Below are positions 55,801 to 64,000 of a DNA stretch of 64,000 nucleotides, piece after piece. The position numbers and the translations under genes were made by a program. This stretch comes from Beroe forskalii. Its lineage: Eukaryota; Ctenophora; Nuda; Beroida; Beroidae. The stretch's first letter is position 1. Each line of letters starts with the position of its first letter. The stretch covers positions 62,001-126,000 of the forward strand of contig WFMF01000331.1 of assembly GCA_011033025.1 (NCBI GenBank). The letters are read 5' to 3'. The notes beneath the pieces are model-generated. The model was given only the letters and a program-made list of their open reading frames with translations, searched no databases and had not been told where the DNA came from.

Positions 55801-58800
55801 CACAACCTCTATCATTGGCGGTAATTGAGAGTGACGTCATTTTCATGGCTTAGAATGGTGTGTTGATGACTTCATTATCAGAGGCTAAAATGGTGAATTG
55901 CTGACATCAGATCACTTATATTTGCGCTTTATAACTTTTGTTGTGTCACCTCTTTTCTGCACCGTGATGAGTTTCATGTTGTATTATTGTTAACAAGTAG
56001 TTCTAGGCTGCTACTAAACACTAAGTTTTACTCGCATCATATTCTTTACTTTGTTTTTAAAGTGTTGTATTCACCATACAATACATCTACTCGCGATTCA
56101 ATAATTCATGTTTAACTATACTTACTTCTTGAAAGAGTTGATCTCGCTCACGCCTATGATTTTAGACTTCAAAAAAATTTCTTCTGTTTTTCTGACCATT
56201 TGAGGGAAAATTGGTGTCCAATTTATTTATTTTTTTTCTGAAAATCATGAGGAATTTTTGAAAATATTAAATATATGGCTATGGAATGAATGTACAATCA
56301 TTTACGTAACGTTGTGAGATTGGCATGAAGTGTTGATAATAAACTACATTAACTATAAGCCCATTCCCGATCCATCTTTTACAATGGTTTAATATCCGCA
56401 GCTAACACTGTTAAAACGGTCTTTACACTTCTACTCCGCTATTACATATGTTTTAACAGTCAACCTAGTTCGAACTTGAGCATCATGTGCAATTTAATAA
56501 TTTATTGATCGTCATGAATAATTCATGATCTTGAAATTGATGACATGATGTAAAACACTCGCGTGCAGTAATAAAGTAATAAGACCTTCCTGTAATTAGT
56601 TCCCACTTTGGAGTTCTAAGTTCGATGTGAAAAGCTTTCTGACGCGATGTTCACTGATGAGTCTGACTAGCCTTGGTGTAATGGCTGTAGATCGTTGATG
56701 GACTTCGAACGGTGTTGAAGGAAATATTAAATTTTGATCAGTAATAGGTAGTAGGTATATTGAAACGAGTTTTGAATGTTCTTTTTTCAATGTTCGATGC
56801 GATAGTAGGTACTGAATTTTGTAATCGGTTAAGTAATAGGTACTCAACTAGAATTATTTCTCGAATAAAAAACACCAGTTTTTAGCGGTGTTATATCGGC
56901 GACTGCAGTCGCTCAAATTAAGAAAAAGTCGACACCTTTACTCTGAACACGAGTATATATCCTCCTTTACTAAAGTAAGTGCTAATTCTCTGAATTATTG
57001 CACTCATGTACATACTTACATGATAGGAATTCCTGTGCACTGTCCAGATTCCTTCACATTTTAGAGTAGTAGGTTCTTCCTTGTGACTACTTGTCAATAA
57101 ATGTCATACGCTCCACTAACTGGCGGGGAATTTGTAATTATGTTTAATAGCATATTACCCACAGGTCCATTTCACATCGGCCAATCAGCGCGCGAGTTGA
57201 TGGCAAACTCGTTTGCTGATTGGTCCATGTCTTGACGATTTTGCGATCCTATGGGTAAGCTAATATGCCGCTGAGTATAATGTTCTTCATCAAATCTGAC
57301 TTATATTAGAATATGATATTTTGTTTTGCCTAATAAAATAGAGCGTTAGCTGCATCTGCCACCTTTTTAAGTTTTCAAAAAGGGCGTTGTTTTGTCAGGA
57401 TGATATATTCTTTGTCACAACAAAGGCCTTTTGTGACGATCTTGATATTTTCATTTCATCGTAGAGTTAGAATGTAAGTTAGAATTTAGATCTTAACATG
57501 TTTTCTCGTGAAAACGTTCTGTAACTCGGCTTTGTATGTATATTTTTATTTCTATTTTTATTTCGTAACTTGTTGGAATCGCAGTGCGCAGCTGAAGCTT
57601 TCAAGTCGGAGTTTATTCAAAAGTTATTGCCCCAGGTCGAATCTTTGGTCCCGTGAACAAGCCGGCACTTTTCAAATGCGCCAAGTCTCTGTATCCAAAT
57701 GGGAACAAATGAGACGCTCCATTTATAGACTAATGCGTATCACGATGGTATCATTTTATGGCATCCATGCTCTATTTTCTATGTTCTTCCCATCTATAAT
57801 AGAGTATTTATATTTTCGGGCAATCATGCGTCCCAACAATATATATGAACAATTTAAAGCTCTCCTGTTATTAAAGTGGTGTTATGTTGATTTGTTTGGA
57901 TTGTAATTTCGTAGCCAGTCCCGAAGTTGCCAGTTAATAATTATTTGCTATACCTTAGTGGTGGAAATTAATATCTGTACTATTGACTTTTTACTTGATA
58001 GAAATTATAGACATTTCTTATTTGTCTTTCCGAACATCTTGGTGAAACTCAAGGTGAATGTAAGTCCTGGATTTGCCAGATCTTTGGAAACATTTTTCTG
58101 CCTTAACATGTACACACCTTAATTTCTACGACTTTAGTAAATACCCATCTTGATTTTTACCTATCCAATCATCGCCATTATGTGGCTATTGGATTCCCTG
58201 ACGCCGGTGAATCGTCATTATTAATGTTTCCTAAGCCCGCATAGTTGTTCATGTTGTGAAAGTAAGAAACGCTGCATTGCGTAATAATGAAATGGTAGAA
58301 ACTTTGATTTTAGCAAAAAGATCAAATCATCGTCATTATGTGCCCATTGCTCCATTGTAATGTATCCTCTGACGCCGGTGAATCGCCATTATTAATGTTT
58401 CCTGCATAGTTGTAATGAAAGTAAGAAACGCTGCATTGCGTAATAATGAAATGGTAGAAACTTTCACTTTCGCAAAAAGATCAAATTATCGTCAATATGT
58501 GGCCATTGTATCCTCTGACGCCAGTGAATCGCCATTATTAATTTTTCATTTTTTCCTGCATAGTTGTAGTGAAAGTAAGAAACGCTGCATTGCATTCTTT
58601 GCTACTACTTTCTACTGACATGTTACTACTGACATCCTTCTTCTGACATGTTACACAAGCGTGTCACTCCTAACTCAACTTGTAACATATCGTAACATAA
58701 TATATCGGATGCATTTCTATGGGCCTCGCGTGAGAATTGTCGATGTGACGTCACCAACACTCCATTCTAAACCATTAAAAGACGTCATTCTCAGGGGTAA

Positions 58801-60629
58801 TATATCTGCTTTCTCCCTATAATTAATTGCACCGACCCTTTCAGATTGGTGTGGTTGCTTATATATTGCTTCTTTGGAAACATTTGTTTTATATTACTGC
58901 TCCCACTACTTCTGGTGCATTTAGGGGACTTTCTTTTTCTTGGGTGTCAACGAGACATTTGAGAATATTTTAGTTTCTGCGATACTATAAACTTGACGCA
59001 ATATGAATTGGCCAGTTGCCAAACCTATTGATGTAACTCCAACCAGTGTAAATTTTGTTTTAATAAATGATGATTGCCCCATCATTGATATCAGTCTAAC
59101 GAAAGTACTCTATGTAAAGATTAAGTTTGTTGAATGTTGACCTAACAAAATCATCGTTTGTCTGATCTCATGGGATATTTATTTAGTCTCCGTGAAACTT
59201 CCTACTTTAGGACAGTGACAAGATGCCCGGGTACGCGACTGTCAATAATGAACTAACTAAGTCCGACCTGGAAACCATCCTAACTCATAAGATCCTGGCG
59301 CCTGATTGGACGGCTAATGGTAGATGTTTGAAGGTAGTATCGCTGTCCAGTGTCCACAAATATATACTTGACTTTTCATGGATCGATGTGCCAATTATGA
59401 TATGGATGTGCTGTCAGGCTGTCTACACCAGATATACGCTGACACCAGTTCTATGATACACTACTTCTATCTGACACCACTATACTCTGAATCCACTCCA
59501 CTCCACCCTGATTTCTGACACCACTCTTCTCTGAAACCACTTCACTTTGACACCACTTCTCTTTAACACTACTTCACTCTGACACCACTTCTCTCTGACA
59601 CTAGTTCTTGCTGGCACCACTCCTCTCTGACACCACTTCCCTCTGACACAACTCTTCTCTGAAACCACTTCACTTTGACACCACTTCTCTTTAACACCAC
59701 TTCTCTTTAACACCACTTCACTCTGACACCACTTCGCTCTGACACTACTTATCGCTGACACCACTCCACTCTGACACTACTCCACTCTGACACCACTACT
59801 CTCTGACACCACTCCTCTCTGACACCACTCCTCTCTGACACTACTTCTTGCTGGCACCACTTCTCTCTGACACCACTTCTCTCTGACACCACTCCTATCT
59901 GACACTATTTCACTCTGACACATCTCTTCTCTGACACCACTTATCGCAGACACCAGTGCCTGTCAAATGCCTCCACTCTGACTGTTCATAGAAAATTATT
60001 TGGAATTAAACAGACTGGGTTGATGTTGCTGAGCAGTGAAATACAATTGTAAAATAGCGCGCCGCGCGCGAAATAAGAGATAAAATCTACTTCATAAAAT
60101 GTATAAAAAAGAAGTAAAGAGATATGAACTTCATAAAATGTATAATAAAGAGATGTAATGTACTTTATAAAATGTATAATAAAGAGATATGATGTACTGT
60201 ATAAAATGGCTGACATATCTGTCACGGCTGTAGACATCTCTGTACTGCTGAGGATTATGATATAGCTGTAATGCAATGAAGCATCAATTTCAACTGCCCT
60301 GAAACTATCTGACAATTCAACTCAAATGGATGAAAAAATGTCCTCATTAAAATTATTTCTCATTGAAACCCCGACCTAGCCTTTGGACCATCTTTAATTA
60401 CACTGGCAGTTAGAACTGCAGTGTGCGCGGCGTAAGTTTGCCCGGCGTACAGAATTGATATTTATATGTCTTACGCCGCGCAAACTTATGCCGCGCACAT
60501 GAAAATGCACTTCGAATTGTCTCCGTGAATATCCCCATTTCCATTGATTGTTTTGTTTCAGGCGATGAGCTCCTTTTCCCAGATCAGTAGCATTGCCAAA
60601 GTGGATGGGATCTACAACGCTCTCGACAG
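46827..60629 (+). CDS. Ser-rich protein gene, family not recognised (partial model)
   Basis: Proposed exons: 46827-47066, 47324-47367, 48652-48719, 49039-49068, 51323-51457, 51468-51574, 52059-52125, 52301-52385, 59211-59333 and 60562-60629. Phases agree from the first to the fourth and from the fifth to the last; an exon is missing between 49068 and 51323. Start and end are not found. Recognisable peptides are FPIFSLSSDDILPSIQHDF, FVRSSVVTSDSDDCGPPN, MTSSSSMTGSSISANSRHN, NSMNTSFANTSGSVLSSMDE, VSDMEGPAVCHQNRKVEPAF, LQSQDSESSWTSNLTASS and KSDLETILTHKILAPDW. The product looks soluble, Ser/Thr-rich and partly disordered, with no signal peptide or membrane span seen. The fifth and sixth exons are separated by only 10 bp (GTCCTTTCAG), too short for an intron, so a small insertion, frameshift or assembly error is likely there. 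It may be one gene with the KRAP-like exons at 63.4 kb, but that ATG is directly preceded by an in-frame stop. Confidence 0.55.
47480..47632 (+). repeat. Dispersed ~150-bp repeat, copy 1
   Basis: Shares TTTTTCCCTCCCCATTG, a CAAAAAGGCAAAT foldback, GGTGAGAAATAGGATAT and ACTGTAATTTCTGGAAAGTG with 62059-62211. SINE- or MITE-like; intronic. Confidence 0.85.
48357..48432. repeat. Hairpin repeat, AAGCGCCTGCA family, copy 1
   Basis: GGGAGGGAAATTAAGCGCCT...GCAGGCGCAATTCTTGTT forms a stem; a shorter copy is at 62797-62849 (AAGCGCCCGCA...GGGCGCAATTCTTG). Confidence 0.8.
50300..50436. promoter_or_regulatory. Tandem array of seven CACGTG E-boxes, ~21-bp period
   Basis: CACGTG occurs at 50300, 50328, 50349, 50370, 50391, 50412 and 50431, embedded in a CACGTGTTACATTTCACTGG repeat. 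The middle five are spaced exactly 21 bp, two helical turns. CACGTG is the palindromic site of bHLH factors such as CLOCK-BMAL1, MYC/MAX or USF. The array lies in an intron of the Ser-rich gene. Regulatory use is inferred. Confidence 0.7.
51131..51327. promoter_or_regulatory. Tandem array of eight RFX-type X-box motifs, ~26-bp period
   Basis: GTTGCCTAGCAAC, a palindromic match to the RFX X-box, occurs perfectly at 51132, 51184, 51211 and 51314. Variants are at 51158, 51237, 51262 and 51288. Spacers read ATTAACCCTAGTG. The last unit also supplies the CCTAG acceptor of the exon at 51323. Binding by RFX is inferred from the motif only. Confidence 0.7.
51835..52050 (+). repeat. TTTTTGACACCACCTC minisatellite with embedded exon copy
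   Basis: Units of TTTTTGACACCACCTC surround and interrupt a copy (51885-51975) of the exon at 52059-52125, including its acceptor TTTTCAGCAATCGTATC and its end ATTCACGT. The copy cannot be read through in frame. Confidence 0.8.
52376..52565 (+). repeat. Tandem repeat of the 5' splice site of the exon ending 52385
   Basis: CAAAGCAAGGTAAAAC, which spans the donor, recurs with small changes about every 35-60 bp (about 52440, 52505, 52542), with ACTTAGATTTGTAACT between copies. Each copy is a potential alternative donor. Confidence 0.75.
52594..52670. repeat. Hairpin with 25-bp arms
   Basis: Arms 52594-52618 (AAGAGTAGTTATTGGTCGTG...) and 52646-52670 pair with one mismatch around a 27-base loop. 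The size would suit a pre-miRNA-like fold or a short foldback element; a foldback element is more likely given the neighbourhood. Confidence 0.8.
53037..53113 (+). repeat. Interstitial telomere-like repeat
   Basis: Degenerate (GGTTAG)-type units: 'ggttagggttagggttgagg', then GGGTTAGGGCTAGG and GGATTAGGTTAGGG. A short inverse stretch (CTAACCCTAACC) is at about 54061. Resembles TTAGGG repeats but is too degenerate to prove telomeric origin. Confidence 0.65.
53700..53790. mobile_element. Foldback element with CCAAT/ATTGG stems, copy 2
   Basis: GCCAATCAGTGTGCGAGTTC and GCGCGCTGATTGGTCAATGT are inverted arms. It is followed by a short hairpin CTACCTTCATAAGGTAG (53768-53784). Confidence 0.65.
53804..53856. 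repeat. Hairpin with ~20-bp arms
   Basis: AAAGCTCATGGGGTTATAAG (53804-53823) pairs with CTTATAACCTCATGAGCTTT (53837-53856) with one mismatch and a 13-base loop. Confidence 0.85.
54110..54450 (+). repeat. TGTCGTGAGATGAAA minisatellite, duplicated as a ~170-bp block
   Basis: 15-bp units TGTCGTGAGATGAAA fill 54120-54205 and 54285-54365. Each run is followed by a ~85-bp segment ending CATTATAAATGAATATA, so the whole block is duplicated. Confidence 0.85.
55324..55432. mobile_element. Foldback MITE with CRE-like core, copy 2
   Basis: GCGCACGAGAAATAGGCGGG and CCGCCCATTTCTCGCGCGC are inverted arms. The inner part holds AACGTCATTATCATAGCTCA and GTTGATGACGTTGAACC. Confidence 0.85.
57150..57265. mobile_element. 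Foldback element with CCAAT/ATTGG stems, copy 3
   Basis: GGCCAATCAGCGCGCGAGTT and AACTCGTTTGCTGATTGGTC are inverted arms, flanked by CATATTACCCACAGG and CCTATGGGTAAGCTAATATG. This is the most complete copy of the family. Confidence 0.75.
58166..58605 (+). repeat. ~160-bp tandem repeat, three copies
   Basis: Each copy contains CTGACGCCGGTGAATCG, CCATTATTAATGTTTCC, TGAAAGTAAGAAACGCTGCA and AATGAAATGGTAGAAACTTT. The last copy is truncated. Located in the long intron (52386-59210) of the Ser-rich gene. Confidence 0.9.
59435..59960 (+). repeat. ~15-bp minisatellite, TGACACCACTTCTCTC
   Basis: About 33 units of CTGACACCACTTCTCT with variants, in the intron between exons 59211-59333 and 60562-60629. 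It shares the TGACACCA core with 51835-52050 and, in complement, with the CTGGTGTCAG satellites at 20.8 and 26-27 kb. Confidence 0.9.
60090..60205 (+). repeat. ~40-bp AT-rich tandem repeat
   Basis: About three to four units containing TTCATAAAATGTATAATAAA and GAGATATGA. Confidence 0.85.
60402..60521. mobile_element. Foldback MITE (GGCAGTTNGAAC family), near-complete copy
   Basis: GGCAGTTAGAACTGCAGTG and TGCGCGGCGTAAGTTTGCCC face GCGCAAACTTATGCCGCGCA and GCACTTCGAATTGTC. It lies directly upstream of the exon at 60562, so it sits next to that acceptor. Confidence 0.8.
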
Positions 60630-62058
60630 GTTTAGAGTTAGACTCAACATAATTCTTTTCAAATATTTCATTTCATTCAGGACATATTATGTATTTTCAT
60701 CTACAAACAACACTTACAGATTTGTATTGCTGTTATTTTTTATTTTTGAAGGTTTTTATTCCAACAGTTGTACGGCCAATGACAGGGAGGGTTCAAATGT
60801 AATCAAGCCAGTGATGGTTAAGGAAGTGTAATCCATACTTTATTCGCCCGAGACTTCGCTGCAATTTTTCCATTATTTTAAATCAACATCGCGAAAGTGG
60901 CTCTGGTGCAAATTAGCCAAAATAATTGGTCATTTCACCTCTTTATAAAAAGTTTTTGGAGTCTCACACTGCAATTTATTACTCTGCATTACCTTCAATT
61001 GACAATAAAATGCATTTACACCTTTTATTGCTAAATAAACCGATTTTAGCAAGTCTAGTAGTAATAGTAGTTGCACCCATAGTGTCTCAAAAGTCTCAAA
61101 TAGTGTCTCTAAAACACTAAATGTGCAATTCTTCACCCTTCCTCTGTGCACTATAAACTGCTCTTATTCACATTATATCCAACTTCATTAACATTTGTCT
61201 TGTGACTGTCACCGAACTGTATATTTCATGTTTAAGTCCTTAAGTTCTCCCCATTATCTTCAGCCAAATTAAATTGAGCTTATTTGGCTAAATATGGTGG
61301 AGTAATATGAAGAATATATATATTGATATATATATTTTGCTGGGTATATTCAGTCTCAGGGGTAGTTACGAGCTTCTCCCCTCATCAACGCCCCACTTTG
61401 TGCTCTGATAATGACGCCATCATCTCCCTGCGTGGATGTGAGTTAGAACTTCATATATGTGTCCTGTGCTGGGTCCCACGCAGTGAGATGTCCCGTGCTG
61501 TGAGTTCAGTGGTTCAGTAATGGAGAACTTTGTTATGCATTTAATACTTGCTGGGGGATGTTGCTCTCCTTATTGTTGCTCTTCCTAGCATATATTATGT
61601 TTTGTAGCGATATGTAATGCCTTCTCACGCCCGAGCCTTGAAAGGGAGATGCACGGTTTTCACAACCCCAGTGTGGTTATTCGTGTAGCGAGGATCTCGC
61701 TGCACTGGAACATATTAGCACGGACATAATGGAAGCGATATTCGCGCGTGTTTTGACGTGAACTCCCTATGAAACGGGATAATCGCGCGAGATTTTCACT
61801 ACATGAACAACTGCCCAAGTGCTCGAGTGTAAGGTCAATGGACATCTGGCAGCACGGGCTGCCTCTCTGCCCGAACTCCATCATATGCACAAACAGTGGT
61901 GGCGGTAATCAAGCACCACCAAGGATTGCGCAGTATCAAGCAACCCTACGCGCTGATTCTCTGATTGGTCACTTTCGGTACGCCGATAACAGGTCTCACA
62001 TTTCACACCATTGCTCCTCATTTCGATCCTGCCACACACCTTACCTAGTAATCTAGAT

Positions 62059-62211
62059 ATTTTTTCCCTCCCCATTGACCTTTTTGTGAATACAAAAAGG
62101 CAAATGAGAGGGTTAGCAGAGATCGTGTTTGGGAAGGTGAGAAATAGGATATTTGCATAGCAGGTCCAGATTTGCAATACAACTACTGTAATTTCTGGAA
62201 AGTGCCCGGAA
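62059..62211 (+). repeat. Dispersed ~150-bp repeat, copy 2
   Basis: See 47480-47632; the two copies run in the same orientation and end with CTGGAAAGTGCCCGGA. Confidence 0.85.
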
Positions 62212-62214
62212 AGT

Positions 62215-62295
62215 CCGAGGGAGATATGTCCACAAATTTTGAGGGAGATGTCCACAAATTTGAGGGAGATGTCCTCATATTTGAGGGAGATTTCG
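62215..62295 (+). repeat. 21-bp tandem repeat, four copies
   Basis: Units GAGGGAGATGTCCACAAATT plus one base, starting right at the end of the dispersed repeat. The in-frame open stretch EGDVHKFEGDVLIFEGDF is a repeat by-product. Confidence 0.85.
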
Positions 62296-62796
62296 TCAAC
62301 AATGGTACCATCAAGCGGAGTCGCGTAGCAACCTTAATTGCGCGCGCAATTGCGCGCTTTCACTCCGCAAGATTAGGATGGATGTTAATATCGAGCAGTT
62401 TTGTGCGCGGCGCTGCGGCTAAACATCATGCGTGGCGCGCTCAAGTTAAGCTTTAGTTAGCCGATCAACTTTTTAGCGAAAATTCAAGCGCCGAGTCAAC
62501 ACTTTACCAATGTTTGAAATTCGAGCAATTTTGAACAATTTATGGTGGAAAAACAAATTACTGTATCATGAAATTGCGTATCATGAAATTGAATCATCAT
62601 GATCAATGCTAGTTGCTCCAAGTTCAACCTCGAAAACCATGACAAACTACTTAACTACGGAGTTTCTGAAATAAATAACTTCGCGAAGTAATTCAATTGC
62701 GTTGTTTAAAAGCTCATCAACGTGGATCGAAGCTGCCTACGTCCCACATGCATTATATAGAATTGCACGTTTCTATTAATATCTTATTCAAGCTCG

Positions 62797-62849
62797 GGGG
62801 AGGGAAATTAAGCGCCCGCAGATGGGTAACGGGCGCAATTCTTGTTATT
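62797..62849. repeat. Hairpin repeat, AAGCGCCCGCA family, copy 2
   Basis: Shares GGGAGGGAAATTAAGCGCC and GGCGCAATTCTTGTT with 48357-48432; shorter loop. Confidence 0.8.
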
Positions 62850-63360
62850 GAATTACTCCTGTATTATACATGAGCCATCTGTGCCAGCTCCCAGGGGAGC
62901 TCTAACACTAGCCACACTCGATGACGTCATTATCAGGGGTTAGAGTGGGGAGTTGATGACGATTATATTGCCTATTTATGTTTGTGGCTGTTTTCTAGGA
63001 TTGGATATATATGTATATAAAAGCTTGAAATATATTGAATAAATTTAGAGTGGCTCGATGTATTGTTGTTGAGACAATACATTATATATTTCAAGGCTTT
63101 CTCTTTTGATCGTGTTTTCAAGAGCGAGTGCGATTTTATGACAAGCATTCAAACTCTTGGTATTTGACGAAAGCTTTTGTCATGAAAACAGCGCATGTCG
63201 GGTCTTATATTCGCTCTCATGGCCAACATATTGTTCAGTTTTCCTGTTTTTCTTTTACGAATCAATACGCGCTGTAAACCGAGTTTACTTTAGTAGTCCA
63301 CCTTTCACAATTTTGTTTCACGATTAAGTTTCACGATTTTAGTTAAAATAAGGTTCATAA

Positions 63361-63824
63361 ATGGGTGAGATAGATTTGAGGGAGGCTCTGTTCGCTAAAT
63401 TCGGAAGCCCCAAACCCACTCTATCTGAACTCATAGACCAGTCCAGCTTTGCTAAAGACTGCTGTCGGTTAGTTCATAGATTTTAAATGCAACAGAGGCA
63501 GTTTTGTGTGCGCGGCGTAAGTCTACAGGTGGAACTGTCGCCATGATATCTTTGAAAATCTGATTGTATTACCCCTGGGTTCTTCCCTTTGAAATTCTGC
63601 TGCAGGCAGAAAAGCTTTAAAAAAACTACCCCATTATCTCCTTGGAGCATTGTTCTTAAAGTTTATCTTGCTAGATGAGTATTATATATGCTTTCAAGTC
63701 AAATCCTTTCTTTTCAGTTTGCCGATGACTGCTACGGATGTTCTTTATAACCTCGGCTTCGCCTCAACGGACAACATCTCCTCAGTTCCCAAGCGATTCC
63801 TCGGACCAACAGCAGCTAACCTAG
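63361..63824 (+). CDS. First two exons of a KRAP/ITPRID-like protein gene (runs off the window)
   Basis: Exons 63361-63467 and 63718-63824 join in phase (Arg codon split across the junction) and give 71 residues ending in phase 1. ATG 63361 has a stop codon immediately upstream in frame, so it is a likely true start. The product begins MGEIDLREALFAKFGSPKP, then SELIDQSSFAKDCC, then ATDVLYNLGFASTDNISSVP and KRFLGPTAANLG. The pattern 'D-V-L-x-x-L-G-F ... (I/V)-P-x-R-F-x' resembles the N-terminal IP3-receptor-binding region of the KRAP/TESPA1/ITPRID family. Those proteins tether IP3 receptors near actin or in T-cell signalling complexes. The assignment rests on memory of that motif, with no search. 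The remaining exons lie to the right of the window. Confidence 0.5.
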
Positions 63825-64000
63825 GTAACATCCTACTTCGTCATTCTACCGTAGAAAGTGCAATTTCCTATGTTAGCCTTTCTCTTGGCTCGGCGAAGTG
63901 AAACGATTAAGACCTCAATTCTTAAATCTGATCAGGTGGCCAATTTTCAGTGCCCGTTTCCCATTTTTAACCCCACGATATTGTGTCAGGTGATTGGAAT

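Larger units (their letters stand above)
60630..63360. other. Region between the Ser-rich gene exons and the KRAP-like exons
   Basis: Contains only repeats that could be recognised: the dispersed repeat at 62059-62211, a 21-bp tandem repeat at 62215-62295, a palindrome AATTGCGCGCGCAATT near 62335 and a CRE-like fragment at 62917-62965. No further exon was supported, though the last coding exon of the upstream gene is expected here. Confidence 0.45.

Overview
The window is nuclear DNA from a metazoan, most likely an invertebrate. The genes are split by GT-AG introns, there is an L1/Tx1-type LINE with a poly(A) tail, and there are many foldback elements, hAT-like elements, tRNA-derived repeats and minisatellites. 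The species cannot be named from the sequence. All gene models below were assembled by hand from splice sites and phase matching; no search was run.

Layout. (1) 1-8.7 kb: a full-length LINE on the minus strand (about 1053-7550; ORF1 with coiled coil and SGNH/GDSL-like domain, intact 1260-aa ORF2 with endonuclease and reverse transcriptase). It is flanked by an 11-bp target-site duplication and lies inside an older ~345-bp repeat family, one copy of which is inverted. (2) 9.5-13.2 kb, plus strand: a gene for an unrecognised protein with about four membrane segments, behind a cluster of CCAAT boxes. (3) 15.1-21.75 kb, plus strand: a complete nine-exon, 343-codon gene for a nocturnin/CCR4-type exonuclease-endonuclease-phosphatase (EEP) protein. 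All eight junctions keep phase, and one active-site Asn looks replaced by Cys. (4) 23.3-42.85 kb: a ~19.5-kb inverted duplication. Its arms carry a 22-bp satellite in opposite orientation, and the very long ORFs there (up to 756 codons) are satellite artefacts. Copies of transposable elements with clear target-site duplications and an empty site sit in the arms. (5) 42.85-46.8 kb: several foldback elements and a GGGCGTGG-box cluster. (6) 46.8-60.6 kb, plus strand: dispersed exons of an unrecognised Ser-rich protein, with tandem arrays of E-boxes (CACGTG) and of RFX-type X-boxes in its introns. (7) 63.36 kb to the right edge, plus strand: the first two exons of another gene, tentatively with a KRAP/ITPRID-like (IP3-receptor-binding) N-terminus.

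A recurring theme is tandem duplication that includes splice sites: the exon 6 acceptor of the nocturnin gene, and the donor, acceptor and a whole exon copy in the Ser-rich gene. A second theme is that several repeat families carry sequences matching transcription-factor sites (CRE, CCAAT, E-box, X-box, CACCC). No CRISPR, operon or other prokaryotic feature is present.
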